Positions 33,079 through 42,177 of a DNA stretch of 46,617 nt are shown here, piece after piece. Positions within the stretch are counted from its first letter, which is position 1. Every line of letters starts with the position of its first letter. The stretch is from the NCBI GenBank assembly GCA_001724175.1, contig MEDT01000048.1, forward strand, positions 1 through 46,617, in the 5' to 3' direction. The DNA comes from Cytophagaceae bacterium SCN 52-12 (lineage in GTDB: Bacteria > Bacteroidota > Bacteroidia > Cytophagales > Spirosomataceae). The notes beneath the pieces were generated by a model. That model did no database searches. It was not told the origin of the DNA and was given only the letters and a program-made list of their open reading frames with translations. A program made the position numbers and the translations under genes.

Positions 33079-33792
33079 ATGAGAGAAGATTTAAAGACAA
33101 TTACGCTTGTTGACCAGCTTGAGGAAAAGCTTTTGCAATACATTCAGAGCTCGGATCTGAAGGAGGGTGATCCGCTGCCTTCCGAGTTTTTTTTCGCCGA
33201 GAAGTACAACGTCAGCAGGAACCTTGTACGGGAGAGCCTCAGCAGGTTGAAAATGCTGGATGTCATTGAATCCCGCAGGAAAAGAGGGATTGTAGTGAAG
33301 GAATCCAATCCTATGGCCAATTTCGTCAAGGTGGTCAAGCCCAATCTTCTGAGCGAACGCTCCATGCTGGACCTGATAGAGCTGCGTTGCGCGATGGAGA
33401 TCGGCATAGTGCCGATGATATTCCGGAACATCACGGACGAAGACATCAACGACCTGGAGGCGATCGTCAATAATGAATCCTATTCCAACGGGTACCGGGT
33501 CGGACCCGAAAGCGAAGCGAAGTTCCACACCCGGATTTACAAGATTGTGAATAACCAGGTCCTGCTCTCTTTCCTCAACGTGGTAGTGCCGATTTTTGCC
33601 TATACCAGCAGCAATTTCTCACAGTACGAGAAATTTACCGAAGAGCTGAAAAAGGCGAATAAAAACGTCAACCATAAAGATTTACTAAAGCATTTGAAAG
33701 ACAGGAACGAGGAGGGGTATAAGGTTGCGATCGAACATCACCTGCTGCCTTATGTGAACTATGTTCATGCTAGGAAGCAGACAATTGGCTAA
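33079..33792 (+). CDS. FadR-subfamily GntR transcriptional regulator
   Basis: 237 residues. Residues ~8-75 form the GntR winged helix (LKEGDPLPSEFFFAEKYNVSRNLVRESLSRLKMLDVIESRRKRGIVV, in part), and ~95-230 the all-helical FCD ligand-binding domain (LIELRCAMEIGIVPMI, KFHTRIYKIVNNQVLL, YKVAIEHHLLPYV) with His residues in metal-site positions. FCD regulators usually bind sugar acids or related carboxylates, which fits a locus containing a lyase of the sialic acid aldolase group; NanR belongs to the same subfamily. It likely represses the following SusCD operon until the inducer is bound. The gene is followed after 81 bp by susC, with a hairpin between. Confidence 0.92.
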   Translation: MREDLKTITLVDQLEEKLLQYIQSSDLKEGDPLPSEFFFAEKYNVSRNLVRESLSRLKMLDVIESRRKRGIVVKESNPMANFVKVVKPNLLSERSMLDLIELRCAMEIGIVPMIFRNITDEDINDLEAIVNNESYSNGYRVGPESEAKFHTRIYKIVNNQVLLSFLNVVVPIFAYTSSNFSQYEKFTEELKKANKNVNHKDLLKHLKDRNEEGYKVAIEHHLLPYVNYVHARKQTIG

Positions 33793-33798
33793 AAAAAA

Positions 33799-33826
33799 AT
33801 GAGCGAGGATGGCGGTCCTCACTCAT
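33799..33826. other. Hairpin between the GntR gene and susC
   Basis: ATGAGCGAGGA (33799-33809) pairs with TCCTCACTCAT (33816-33826) apart from one C-A mismatch; loop TGGCGG. An A-run precedes it on the + strand and no T-run follows, so on this strand it is more likely an attenuating or mRNA-stabilising structure than a terminator. No consensus promoter is seen between it and susC. Confidence 0.6.
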
Positions 33827-33873
33827 CAAAATAGATTACCTATTCTTAACTCAAACAGATAAAATGCAAAGTT

Positions 33874-36800
33874 ATGAATTCCCGTTTACTTTCAAAAGTC
33901 CCCCGGGTGCCGGGGGCGCATCCGGTTTTCCGAATGCTTCTTACCCTGCTGTGCTGCATGACCGCGTATGTGCTGTCGGCACAGCCCGTACAGGTAAAAG
34001 GCAAAGTAACCGACAGTCACGGTGAGCCCCTGATAGGGGTTAATATTTTAAGTGAGCAATCAGGAACAGGTACCATTACCAACCCCGAGGGTTTATTTGA
34101 GTTGGCTGCCGAAGCCGGAGACTGGCTGACTTTTTCCTTCATCGGCTACACGGCGCAGCGTATACAGATAACGAACCGTTCCGAGCTGTCTGTCGTGCTC
34201 GAGCAGCAGGCCAATGCCCTCGACGAAGTGGTGGCTGTAGGCTACGGTCAGCAGTCCCGGCGCTTTGTGACCGGCGCTGTCTCGAAGATTACGCCCGAAT
34301 TGATCGTAGACAGGCCCGTTTCCAATGTGGTTTCCGCCTTGCAGGGGAAGGTGGCAGGCGTCAATATTTTCAGCCAGAATTTTGCGCCGGGTTCCACACC
34401 CAATATCCGGATACGCGGCGGGTCGTCTATCAACTATTCCAATAACCCCCTGGTCATTATCGACGGCGTTCCCAGATCGATGACCGACATAAATCCCAAT
34501 GACATCGAGTCTATCGAAGTATTGAAAGATGCCTCTGCCACCGCCGTATACGGAGCCAGGGCCTCAAACGGGGTTGTTTTGATTACTACCCGTAGAGGTA
34601 AGGTAAGCCAGAGGCCTGAGATCGTCTTTCAATCGAGCATGAGCTACCAGCAGCACCATAAAGGCTACCCGCTGGTGAGCGGGGAGGAGTTCATCCGGTT
34701 GATACGGACCAATGCGGTAGGCTCCCCTTTTGAAAGCACGCTGTACGAAGACGGCCCTGCCAGCCACGTCAATGGCGACCGGTCGGTCTTTACGCCGAGA
34801 TGGCTGGAAGCAGGGGAAGCCGTTCCCGCCGGATGGCAGCAGATGACCGATCCCATCTTCCCGGATAAAACCATCATATTCCAGGAAAATGACCCGGTCG
34901 ATCTTTTGTTCAAGCCAGGCTTATGGCAGAATTATCACCTCGGAGCCACGGGTGGATCCGAAAAAATACGGTATGCCGGCAGCGTCGGGTATACCAGCGA
35001 CAATGGGACCGTAGCGGAGACCGGCTGGACCAGGCTGAGCATGGCGTCGAACGTGGACATCGATATAACCGACAAGCTGACATTCTCTTCAGGGGTGGGT
35101 TATACCAATACCCGGAATCCTACGGAATCATCATGGGTCAATTCGATAGGAAGGCAGCTGATCATGGCGCCGACCTGGCGCATAAGATACGACGACGGAA
35201 CGCCTGTGCCCGGCTTCAATGCGACTGCAACCCCGCCCCCGTTCTGGCGCGAAACCCGGGATTACGATCAATACCAGACAAGGCTCAATCTTGACGGGAG
35301 CCTGATATTCAGGCCATTGGAAGGATTGATGCTGAAGGGGAACGCATCTTATTACAGGTCGGATTTCGAAGACGAGTATTTTGAGAAATCGCACTTTTTC
35401 GCCCAGAACAGGAATGCCTATACCAACCAGAATATAGGCCAGACCCGGCAATTGGAGGCTATTGCCTCTTACAATACCAAGATCGGCGGAAGCCATGACA
35501 TCTCGTTTATGGCCGGCATATCCGATCTCTTCATATCATCAAGAGAACTGAGCCTGAGGGCCGACGGGGGCGCTACCGATATTATCCCTACACTGAATGC
35601 CGCTCCGAACAAGATAAACGCTTCTTCAGTTAAAACCGAAGAGTCGCTGATCGGGATGTTCGGCCGGATCGGTTATATTTATGAAGGAAAGTATCTTTTC
35701 CAGGCCTCTCTGAGAAGAGACGGCTCTTCCAAGTTCGGAGCGGGAAAAAAGTGGGGCTATTTTCCCGCGGTCTCTGCCGGATGGATTGTGAGCGAGGAGC
35801 CATTTATGAAAGATGTCGCGATGGTTGATAATCTTAAGCTTCGTGCCAGCTATGGTTTTACGGGCAATAACGCTATCGGTCCCTATACAGCCCAGGGGGC
35901 GTATAGCAGCGTACGCTATGCGCGTCAGGCAGGTCTTCGCGCCACTGCCATTCCCAACCAAAACCTGGGCTGGGAAAGGACGGGTCAGCTCGACGCAGGC
36001 ATCGATGTGGGGGCTTTCAGGAGGAAGCTGAATATCTCCTTTGACTACTATACGAAAATAACCGATAACCTCCTGTTCAGCAATCCTTTGCCCAATACTT
36101 CAGGCTTTTCTTCCATTACCACTAACATCGGCTCTGTAAAATTTTACGGAGTGGATCTCAGCGCGGAAGGGACGCTTGTGCAAACAGCGGATTTCAGCTG
36201 GAAACCGCGGCTTATTTACAGCCTGAACAGAAATGTCGTCCTGAAGCTTCCTGAAAATGACCGGGATAAAAACCGGATCGGGGGGTATTCCGTTCCGGGC
36301 GGAGACGACTTCGGCGGCATAGCCGAGGGAGAGCCGCTCAACAGCATCATCGGTTACAAGGCAGACTACATTATTGACAACCGGCAGCAGGCTGAAAATG
36401 CCCGTTATGACGAGCTGGCCCTGGGGATCAGCCTGGAGGACGGGACGGCCGTCAAAGGCAGGAAATTCCCGGGCGACTACGAATGGGCAGACCGCAATTC
36501 CGATGGTATTATCAATGAATACGATCAGTTTGTGCTGGGATATACCGTTCCGCATACTACGGGAGGTTTCGGTAACATGTTTTCATGGAAGGGTTTTGCC
36601 CTGGATATTTTTGTGGATTTTGCCCTTGGGCATTCTGCCATGGACAGGTACTGGATGTATTACAACAGCAATGCATTTGTAGGCAGGACCCGTCCGACAA
36701 AATATGTGCTGACGGATTCGTGGGAGAAAGAGGGCGACGCCGCTACAGCTTCCCTGCCTAAATTCTATGTGCAGGACCAGGGTATGCAATCCAATTATTA

Positions 36801-37068
36801 CCGGGACAGCGACCAGCGGACCTGGAAGCTGAACTACCTGTGCCTCAGGGAGGTAAAGCTTTCGTATGACCTTCCTCGTAGCTGGTTAAACCGGTCAGGG
36901 ATCAATAGCGTCAATATATTTGTCGCAGGCAACACCCTGGCTTACTTTACGAAAGAACGCCACGCCAGGGAGATCAATCCCGAATGGGGAACGACCAACA
37001 CCTATGACGCCGGGGCAGGGTATCCGGCGGTAAGAAAATTCAATTTCGGACTCAGAGTGGCACTATAA
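33874..37068 (+). CDS. SusC/RagA-type TonB-linked outer-membrane transporter
   Basis: 1064 residues. Signal peptide ~1-36 (ends VLSAQP); carboxypeptidase-D regulatory-like domain ~38-110 (VKGKVTDSHGEPLIGVNILSE, in part); the SusC linker LDEVVAVGYGQQ at ~116-126; plug domain ~128-240 (NPLVIIDGVP, NPNDIESIEVLKDASATAVYG); 22-strand barrel to the terminal FNFGLRVAL. There is no STN domain, so it is not a sigma/anti-sigma transducer. It imports oligosaccharides bound by its SusD partner across the outer membrane with TonB energy. It heads the transport and degradation genes of a probable sialic-acid-type locus; the gap to susD is 14 bp. Confidence 0.97.
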   Translation: MNSRLLSKVPRVPGAHPVFRMLLTLLCCMTAYVLSAQPVQVKGKVTDSHGEPLIGVNILSEQSGTGTITNPEGLFELAAEAGDWLTFSFIGYTAQRIQITNRSELSVVLEQQANALDEVVAVGYGQQSRRFVTGAVSKITPELIVDRPVSNVVSALQGKVAGVNIFSQNFAPGSTPNIRIRGGSSINYSNNPLVIIDGVPRSMTDINPNDIESIEVLKDASATAVYGARASNGVVLITTRRGKVSQRPEIVFQSSMSYQQHHKGYPLVSGEEFIRLIRTNAVGSPFESTLYEDGPASHVNGDRSVFTPRWLEAGEAVPAGWQQMTDPIFPDKTIIFQENDPVDLLFKPGLWQNYHLGATGGSEKIRYAGSVGYTSDNGTVAETGWTRLSMASNVDIDITDKLTFSSGVGYTNTRNPTESSWVNSIGRQLIMAPTWRIRYDDGTPVPGFNATATPPPFWRETRDYDQYQTRLNLDGSLIFRPLEGLMLKGNASYYRSDFEDEYFEKSHFFAQNRNAYTNQNIGQTRQLEAIASYNTKIGGSHDISFMAGISDLFISSRELSLRADGGATDIIPTLNAAPNKINASSVKTEESLIGMFGRIGYIYEGKYLFQASLRRDGSSKFGAGKKWGYFPAVSAGWIVSEEPFMKDVAMVDNLKLRASYGFTGNNAIGPYTAQGAYSSVRYARQAGLRATAIPNQNLGWERTGQLDAGIDVGAFRRKLNISFDYYTKITDNLLFSNPLPNTSGFSSITTNIGSVKFYGVDLSAEGTLVQTADFSWKPRLIYSLNRNVVLKLPENDRDKNRIGGYSVPGGDDFGGIAEGEPLNSIIGYKADYIIDNRQQAENARYDELALGISLEDGTAVKGRKFPGDYEWADRNSDGIINEYDQFVLGYTVPHTTGGFGNMFSWKGFALDIFVDFALGHSAMDRYWMYYNSNAFVGRTRPTKYVLTDSWEKEGDAATASLPKFYVQDQGMQSNYYRDSDQRTWKLNYLCLREVKLSYDLPRSWLNRSGINSVNIFVAGNTLAYFTKERHAREINPEWGTTNTYDAGAGYPAVRKFNFGLRVAL

Positions 37069-37082
37069 AAGGAATTACACCG

Positions 37083-38519
37083 ATGAAAAAAATAACAATG
37101 TTAGGCTTGTCGATGGCGCTCCTGGTCGGCTCTTCCTGCTCGAAGATTGAGCTGGCCCCGATCAGCACCATTGCAACAGGATCGATGTGGCGGACGGCCG
37201 ACGATGCGCTTTCGGCGAAGATCGGGATGTACAATCTGTTCAGAACGGCGTTTGCAGACAATTACCAGTGGTATACCGAATCCCGCACAGGGTTCTATAC
37301 CTTCGGAAGGTCGTTTTACGAGCGCTACAGGGCCCATTTCGACAACCGCCTGGATGCGGCTTCCCTGGGTTCGGACTGGAATGACTTCTATACGTTGATC
37401 AACCAGTGCAACCTGATCCTGAAATATGTTCCGCGTATAGACTTTACCGATGCGCAGCAGCAAAACCAGATTTTGGCTGAAGCCTATTTTATCAGGGCCT
37501 ACACCTATTTCTGGCTGGTGAGAATATGGGGAGAAATCCCGGTGCTGACCGTCCCTTTTGAGTCCGACGACCAGGAAAACCTGTATCCCGTCAGGGATCC
37601 TGAATCAATGGCGTGGGACCTGATTAAAAGTGACCTGGCGCAAGCTGAATCGCGGTATCCGGCCGGGCGGACCCAGCCGGCTTATCTGGCGAATCCCGGC
37701 GCGATCCTGATGCTGAAAGCCGATGTTTATTTATGGCTGCACAAGGTAAGAAAGGAAGCAGGAGCGCTCGCGACGGCCGAGGCTGCTGTTAATTCCGTTT
37801 TATCGGGCCAGTCTTACCAGTTGGAAAGCAGCTTCAGAGCGGTGTTCAGGAATGAATCAAACCGCGAGAATATTTTTACGATCTATAGGGAAGCGGAGGA
37901 AAGCGGCAGCAGCTGGTTTAACCTTACCATCTGGCGGGATGGGGATGTGCCGGTACAATATCATAACAACCCGGTGCCGGTAGGAGCGGACAACGTATAC
38001 GCCTTTTCGGACCTTGCCTGGAACCTGCTGTATGAGGATCCGGCAGATCAGAGAGCCGTTGAAACGATAGACAGCCTGGTCATTCCTCCCAACAGGGTTT
38101 TTCAATGGGGCGTGAAATATTCGGGCGAATATACAAGCCAGAGAAGGTGGGACCAGGATCAGCATGTCTACCGCTTTGCCGAAACCCTGATGTTTAAGGC
38201 GGAAATAGAGAATGAAAAAGGGAATTCCGCTTCTGCGGTTGAGTTTATCAACCGCGTGGCCCAAAGGGCCTACGGGAAAAGCGCCTACTATGATGCCGCC
38301 TTGTCGAAAGAAGAGGTCGATGAGGTGATATTGAAGGAAAGAGCCAAGGAGTTCTTTTTTGAGGGAAGGTACTGGTGGGACCTGATCCGTTTCGGTAAGG
38401 TTTTCGAAAAAGTACCGTCTTTGAAGGGCCGCGAAAATGAACAGAATGTATTGCTGTGGCCTGTGGCTTACAATACGATCAACAGGAATAACAAGATCGT
38501 TCAGACTCCCGGGTATTAG
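37083..38519 (+). CDS. SusD/RagB-family glycan-binding lipoprotein
   Basis: 478 residues. Lipoprotein signal MKKITMLGLSMALLVGSSC with a Cys at residue 19, then the SusD TPR-like fold: EAYFIRAYTYFWLVRIWGEIPVLT and the C-terminal block KERAKEFFFEGRYWWDLIRFGK followed by LLWPVAYNTINRNNKIVQTPGY. It is anchored on the cell surface, lids the SusC barrel and binds the incoming glycan. Its usual partner SusC is directly upstream. Confidence 0.97.
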   Translation: MKKITMLGLSMALLVGSSCSKIELAPISTIATGSMWRTADDALSAKIGMYNLFRTAFADNYQWYTESRTGFYTFGRSFYERYRAHFDNRLDAASLGSDWNDFYTLINQCNLILKYVPRIDFTDAQQQNQILAEAYFIRAYTYFWLVRIWGEIPVLTVPFESDDQENLYPVRDPESMAWDLIKSDLAQAESRYPAGRTQPAYLANPGAILMLKADVYLWLHKVRKEAGALATAEAAVNSVLSGQSYQLESSFRAVFRNESNRENIFTIYREAEESGSSWFNLTIWRDGDVPVQYHNNPVPVGADNVYAFSDLAWNLLYEDPADQRAVETIDSLVIPPNRVFQWGVKYSGEYTSQRRWDQDQHVYRFAETLMFKAEIENEKGNSASAVEFINRVAQRAYGKSAYYDAALSKEEVDEVILKERAKEFFFEGRYWWDLIRFGKVFEKVPSLKGRENEQNVLLWPVAYNTINRNNKIVQTPGY

Positions 38520-38540
38520 CAGCTTCTAATAATTTGACAC

Positions 38541-40559
38541 ATGAAGATCATAAAAACAGCCGTATACTTATTCATATTGGTTTTCCTGGTGGGTTATTCC
38601 CGGACAGGCACCGCGCAGGCTGCCCGCGACAGCATACAGGTCAGGAAGATCTGGAGCAACGGGTTTCACAATGCATTTACTTCTCTCCTGTATTTTGACA
38701 AGTATTTCTACTGCTCTTTCCGGCAGGGAAGCGGCCACGTAGGCGGAGATGACGGAGTCGTACAGATCATCCGGTCGAAAGACAGGGTAAACTGGGAATC
38801 TATAGCCGTGCTGAAAAAAGAGGGCTATGACCTGAGAGATCCCAAGCTATCCGTCACGCCCGATGGCAGGATCATGGTCATCATCGGCGGCTCGGTTTAT
38901 GACAACCGGAACCTGGTGAGCCGGCTTCCCCACGTATCTTTCTCCAACCGCTCGGGCAGCAATTTCTCGCATCCGCAGCCCGTCAGCATAGATTCCCGGA
39001 TAAAGACCGATACTGACTGGCTATGGCGGGTAACCTGGCACGGAAAAACGGGATACGGAGTGATTTACAGGTTGCCCCGGAAAATTTCCCTGGTAAAGAC
39101 CACCGATGGTATCAGCTATGAACTGGTAAAGGATTTCGAGGAAGTGGACCAGGATCCGAATGAAACCACCGTCCGTATCGCCCCGGGCGGGGAAATGTTC
39201 ATGATGGTCAGGCGGAGGACGGGGAAAGGGCTCTGGGGAAGGAGCATGCCGCCTTACCGGGATTGGAGCTGGACGGATACGGGGATCGATTTCGGCGGCC
39301 CGGACTTTGAAATGGTCCGCGATGACCTTTTTATTGCCGGAACAAGGGTCTATGAGAAGCCCGTTTACACCGGTATTTACCTGGCCGATAAAAAGGGACG
39401 GTTCCGGAAGATTTTCCGGCTGCCGTCGGGAGGAGATAACAGCTATCCCGGGTTTGTAGTGGCAAAGGACAGGATATACATGTCCTACTACTCTTCGCAT
39501 GAAGGTAATGCTTCGGTTTACCTGGCGGAGATACCGATGTCTGTTATCGATGAAGCTTTAAGCGCTCCTCCCGTTATCGAATCGGGGATGATATGGGATC
39601 AGGCGCCGCATAACGCGTTTACGGACCTGGCCCGCTTCAAAGGTAAATTTTATTGTGTATTCCGCGAGGGAGGCTCGCATGTGAGCGGCAACGACGGCAG
39701 CATCAGGGTCCTGGCTTCGGACACCGGTGGGGAGTGGGCGTCCGCTGCCCTGATCCGGGAAGAAGGGATCGATCTCAGGGACCCGAAATTGTCCGTCAAC
39801 CCTGACGGCAGGCTCATGATCATGTGCGGAGGCTCTAAATACGAAGACAAGGCGGTCAGGGAATGGCATACCAGGGTCCTTTTTTCGGAAAACGGTATCG
39901 ACTGGACGCCGCCGATGCGGATCACCGGCGTCCCTTCCAACAACTGGGCTTTCGGAATTACATGGAAGTCGGATACCGGGTTTATAGCGCCAAGGATATG
40001 CAGGACCGATCCTCAGACCATGCAGGTAGATCAGACGGGTACTCAGATAAAAGTGTACAAAACATCGGATGGGTTGAATTATGAGCCGGTAAGCGAAGAC
40101 ATAACCGCCGGTAACTTCGAATGCGGCAAAGGGTGCGGAGAAACCTCCATCAGGTTCAGGGACGACGGATCGATGGTGATCCTGGCGCGTCTGCCGGGCA
40201 AGGGGAAGTTCCTGTTCGGAGCACCTCCCTACGAAAAAGGATTTACTACGGCAGACATCGATCACGGTATGGGAGGACAGGCTTTCTTACCGCTCGAAAA
40301 CGGGTACTGGCTTATCGGGACGAGGGAATATGCATATGAAAGGCCGGGCGGCAGAGCCGGCACCGCCACTGTCCTGCTGGCGGCAGACGAAAACGGTATT
40401 TACAAAAGAGTAGCCGAGCTTCCTTCCGGCGGAGACACAGCCTACCCGGGCATGTTGAAATACAACGGGGAATTGTGGATGTCGTATTATTCTTCGCACG
40501 AAGGGAAATCAGCCATTTACATGTCCAGGATTCCGCTTGCAGGGCTACGGCCGAGATAA
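38541..40559 (+). CDS. Secreted protein of two tandem sialidase-like (BNR/propeller) modules
   Basis: 672 residues with a signal peptide (ends GTAQAA). Two homologous modules are plain: residues ~35-332 and ~349-665. Each begins HNAFT, continues FYCSFRQGSGHV or FYCVFREGGSHV, then DLRDPKLSV-PDGR and I/M-GGS-Y-, and ends LPSGGD, YPG, MSYYSSHEG and a final I-P. Degenerate Asp-box strands occur (SKDRVNWE, SENGIDWT, TSDGLNYE). Conserved arginines (about 61, 99 in module 1; 375, 413 in module 2) are candidates for carboxylate binding. It resembles proteins annotated as exo-alpha-sialidase family in Bacteroidota and Planctomycetes, which normally have a single module. It probably releases or binds a sialic-acid-like terminal sugar in the periplasm. 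It is 21 bp after susD, in the same operon. Confidence 0.82.
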   Translation: MKIIKTAVYLFILVFLVGYSRTGTAQAARDSIQVRKIWSNGFHNAFTSLLYFDKYFYCSFRQGSGHVGGDDGVVQIIRSKDRVNWESIAVLKKEGYDLRDPKLSVTPDGRIMVIIGGSVYDNRNLVSRLPHVSFSNRSGSNFSHPQPVSIDSRIKTDTDWLWRVTWHGKTGYGVIYRLPRKISLVKTTDGISYELVKDFEEVDQDPNETTVRIAPGGEMFMMVRRRTGKGLWGRSMPPYRDWSWTDTGIDFGGPDFEMVRDDLFIAGTRVYEKPVYTGIYLADKKGRFRKIFRLPSGGDNSYPGFVVAKDRIYMSYYSSHEGNASVYLAEIPMSVIDEALSAPPVIESGMIWDQAPHNAFTDLARFKGKFYCVFREGGSHVSGNDGSIRVLASDTGGEWASAALIREEGIDLRDPKLSVNPDGRLMIMCGGSKYEDKAVREWHTRVLFSENGIDWTPPMRITGVPSNNWAFGITWKSDTGFIAPRICRTDPQTMQVDQTGTQIKVYKTSDGLNYEPVSEDITAGNFECGKGCGETSIRFRDDGSMVILARLPGKGKFLFGAPPYEKGFTTADIDHGMGGQAFLPLENGYWLIGTREYAYERPGGRAGTATVLLAADENGIYKRVAELPSGGDTAYPGMLKYNGELWMSYYSSHEGKSAIYMSRIPLAGLRPR

Positions 40560-40579
40560 GAGCACCAAAATATCAGAGC

Positions 40580-41335
40580 ATGTTAATACGATCACTAAAG
40601 ATTCTGGCGGCTTTCACAATGCTGACAGGTTGCACAGTGCAAAAAAAACCGCGATACGATATCATTCTCTGCATCGGCCAGTCCAACATGGCTGGAAGAG
40701 CGGCGATGGCGCCTGCTGATACAGTCCCGTTGCAGCACGTGTTTTTATTCAATGAAAAGGATGAGTGGGAGCCGGCAAAGAACCCCTTGAACCGGTATTC
40801 TACCATTCGCAAGGAGATATCCATGCAGCGGCTCGGACCGGCCTGGACTTTTTCGAAAAGCCTCGTCGATGCATATCCCGGGAAAAACTTCGGACTCGTG
40901 GTGAATGTGCGGGGAGGAACGTCTGTAGACCTGTGGAGAAAAGGCAGCCATTACTACAACGAGGCCGTCATAAAAGCGCTCAAGGCTCAGAAAACGGGTA
41001 CCATCATAGGCGTCATCTGGCACCAGGGTGAGGCCGACAGGAATAAATGGGAAGGCTATACCGGGAAATTCTCTGACATGATCGCGCATTTGAGGCAAGA
41101 TCTGGGGATCCCGGATCTGCCGGTCGTGGTGGGGGAAATCGGGGATTGGAAAGGCAACTCCGGGTCGGTCAACGGGCAGATCCGGGCCATCCCGGGTAAG
41201 GTCCCTTTTACGCGGTGCGTGAGTGCAGACGGGCTGATGCACATGGGAGACACGCTCCATTTCAATACCGAAGCGCAGTATGAGCTGGGAAGAAGGTATG
41301 CAGCGGAGCTCATTCAACTGCTCAGGGTACGATAA
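40580..41335 (+). CDS. SASA-domain lipoprotein, sialate O-acetylesterase-type SGNH esterase
   Basis: 251 residues from ATG at 40580; the longer frame overlaps the preceding gene and has no conserved sequence. Lipobox FTMLTGC (Cys18). Active site: ILCIGQSNMAGR (Ser35), VVNVRGGTSVDLW, VIWHQGEADRN (the H-Q-G-E block of the family) and DTLHFNTEAQYELG with the C-terminal catalytic His. This is the sialic-acid-specific acetylesterase (SASA, PF03629) fold, which removes O-acetyl groups from sialic acids or from xylan-type glycans. In this locus, next to a sialidase-like protein and an N-acetylneuraminate-type lyase, de-O-acetylation of sialic acid is the likely role (inference from context). It is 20 bp downstream of the sialidase-like gene. 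Confidence 0.85.
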   Translation: MLIRSLKILAAFTMLTGCTVQKKPRYDIILCIGQSNMAGRAAMAPADTVPLQHVFLFNEKDEWEPAKNPLNRYSTIRKEISMQRLGPAWTFSKSLVDAYPGKNFGLVVNVRGGTSVDLWRKGSHYYNEAVIKALKAQKTGTIIGVIWHQGEADRNKWEGYTGKFSDMIAHLRQDLGIPDLPVVVGEIGDWKGNSGSVNGQIRAIPGKVPFTRCVSADGLMHMGDTLHFNTEAQYELGRRYAAELIQLLRVR

Positions 41336-41360
41336 AATAGCTGGTAACCTTATCTTACAC

Positions 41361-42050
41361 ATGAAACATTTTAAAATATGGCTGATTATTCTCCCTGTTT
41401 TGGGAGGAGCCTGGATCTGGCCGCAGCGGCTCCCCTTATGCTTTTTGATCGGAGACAGCATTTCAGTGCACTACAGACCTTACCTGGAAAAATTCCTGGA
41501 AGGGCAGGTACGCATCGAGAGAAAAAACGGCGATGAGGAGGCCCTGAAAAACCTCGATATACCGGCGGGAGCGAGCGGCGGAGATTCCAGGATGGTGCTC
41601 GATTTCCTGGAAGCGAAAATAAAGGATCCGTCGTTCAGGCCGGATTTCTTTCTTTTCAATTTCGGGTTGCACGACATTAAACGGAATCCGTCGAACGGCG
41701 ATCTCCAGGTCCCGCCGGATCAATATGAAGCCAACCTGAAAAAAGTGATCTCTCTCCTTAAATCGAAAAATATAAAGCCTGTCTGGATCAGGACGACGCC
41801 TGTCATGGACAGCCTCCACAACAGCCGGCAGCCTTCCTTCAGGAGGTATGCCAAAGACCTGGAAATATACAACAGGGTGGCCGACCAAACCTGTAAGAGC
41901 GAGCACGTACCGGTTATAGATCTGTATTCTTTCACAGTTAAGCATATTCCCCGCCATTATATAGATCACGTCCATTTTGACGAGGAGACACGCGCCTTGC
42001 AGGCCGCTTTCCTTGCCGGGGCGCTTCTAGGGCTGATGGCAGACAAGTGA
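41361..42050 (+). CDS. Small SGNH/GDSL hydrolase with N-terminal membrane anchor or signal
   Basis: 229 residues from ATG at 41361 (MKHFKIWLIILPVLGGAWIW, one hydrophobic segment). SGNH blocks: FLIGDSISVHY (nucleophile Ser33), GASGGDSRMV (Gly), FNFGLHDIKRN (Asn in the usual N-block position, but with N-F-G rather than G-x-N) and DHVHFDEE (Asp/His). It is a periplasmic esterase of unknown substrate, likely a second deacylase acting with the SASA-type lipoprotein. It lies 25 bp after the SASA gene. Confidence 0.8.
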   Translation: MKHFKIWLIILPVLGGAWIWPQRLPLCFLIGDSISVHYRPYLEKFLEGQVRIERKNGDEEALKNLDIPAGASGGDSRMVLDFLEAKIKDPSFRPDFFLFNFGLHDIKRNPSNGDLQVPPDQYEANLKKVISLLKSKNIKPVWIRTTPVMDSLHNSRQPSFRRYAKDLEIYNRVADQTCKSEHVPVIDLYSFTVKHIPRHYIDHVHFDEETRALQAAFLAGALLGLMADK

Positions 42051-42109
42051 TTTCCGGGGAATTAAACCAATAAAAAGAAAAGATGCATAGCATCGACCCA
42101 TTCTGTAGC

Positions 42110-42127
42110 CCCCGACTTCAGTCGGGG
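42110..42127. repeat. CCCCGAC-TTCA-GTCGGGG hairpin element
   Basis: Perfect 7-bp stem with TTCA loop, in the 127-bp gap between the SGNH gene and the lyase. The form CCCCGACTTCAGTCGGGG is a hairpin I recall as recurrent between genes in Bacteroidota. No T-run follows, so it is more likely an RNA-stability or REP-type element than a terminator. Confidence 0.6.
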
Positions 42128-42177
42128 CGGACGGGGGCGAATGATTGAAACACAATTAGTTAATTTTTTTTAAATAC

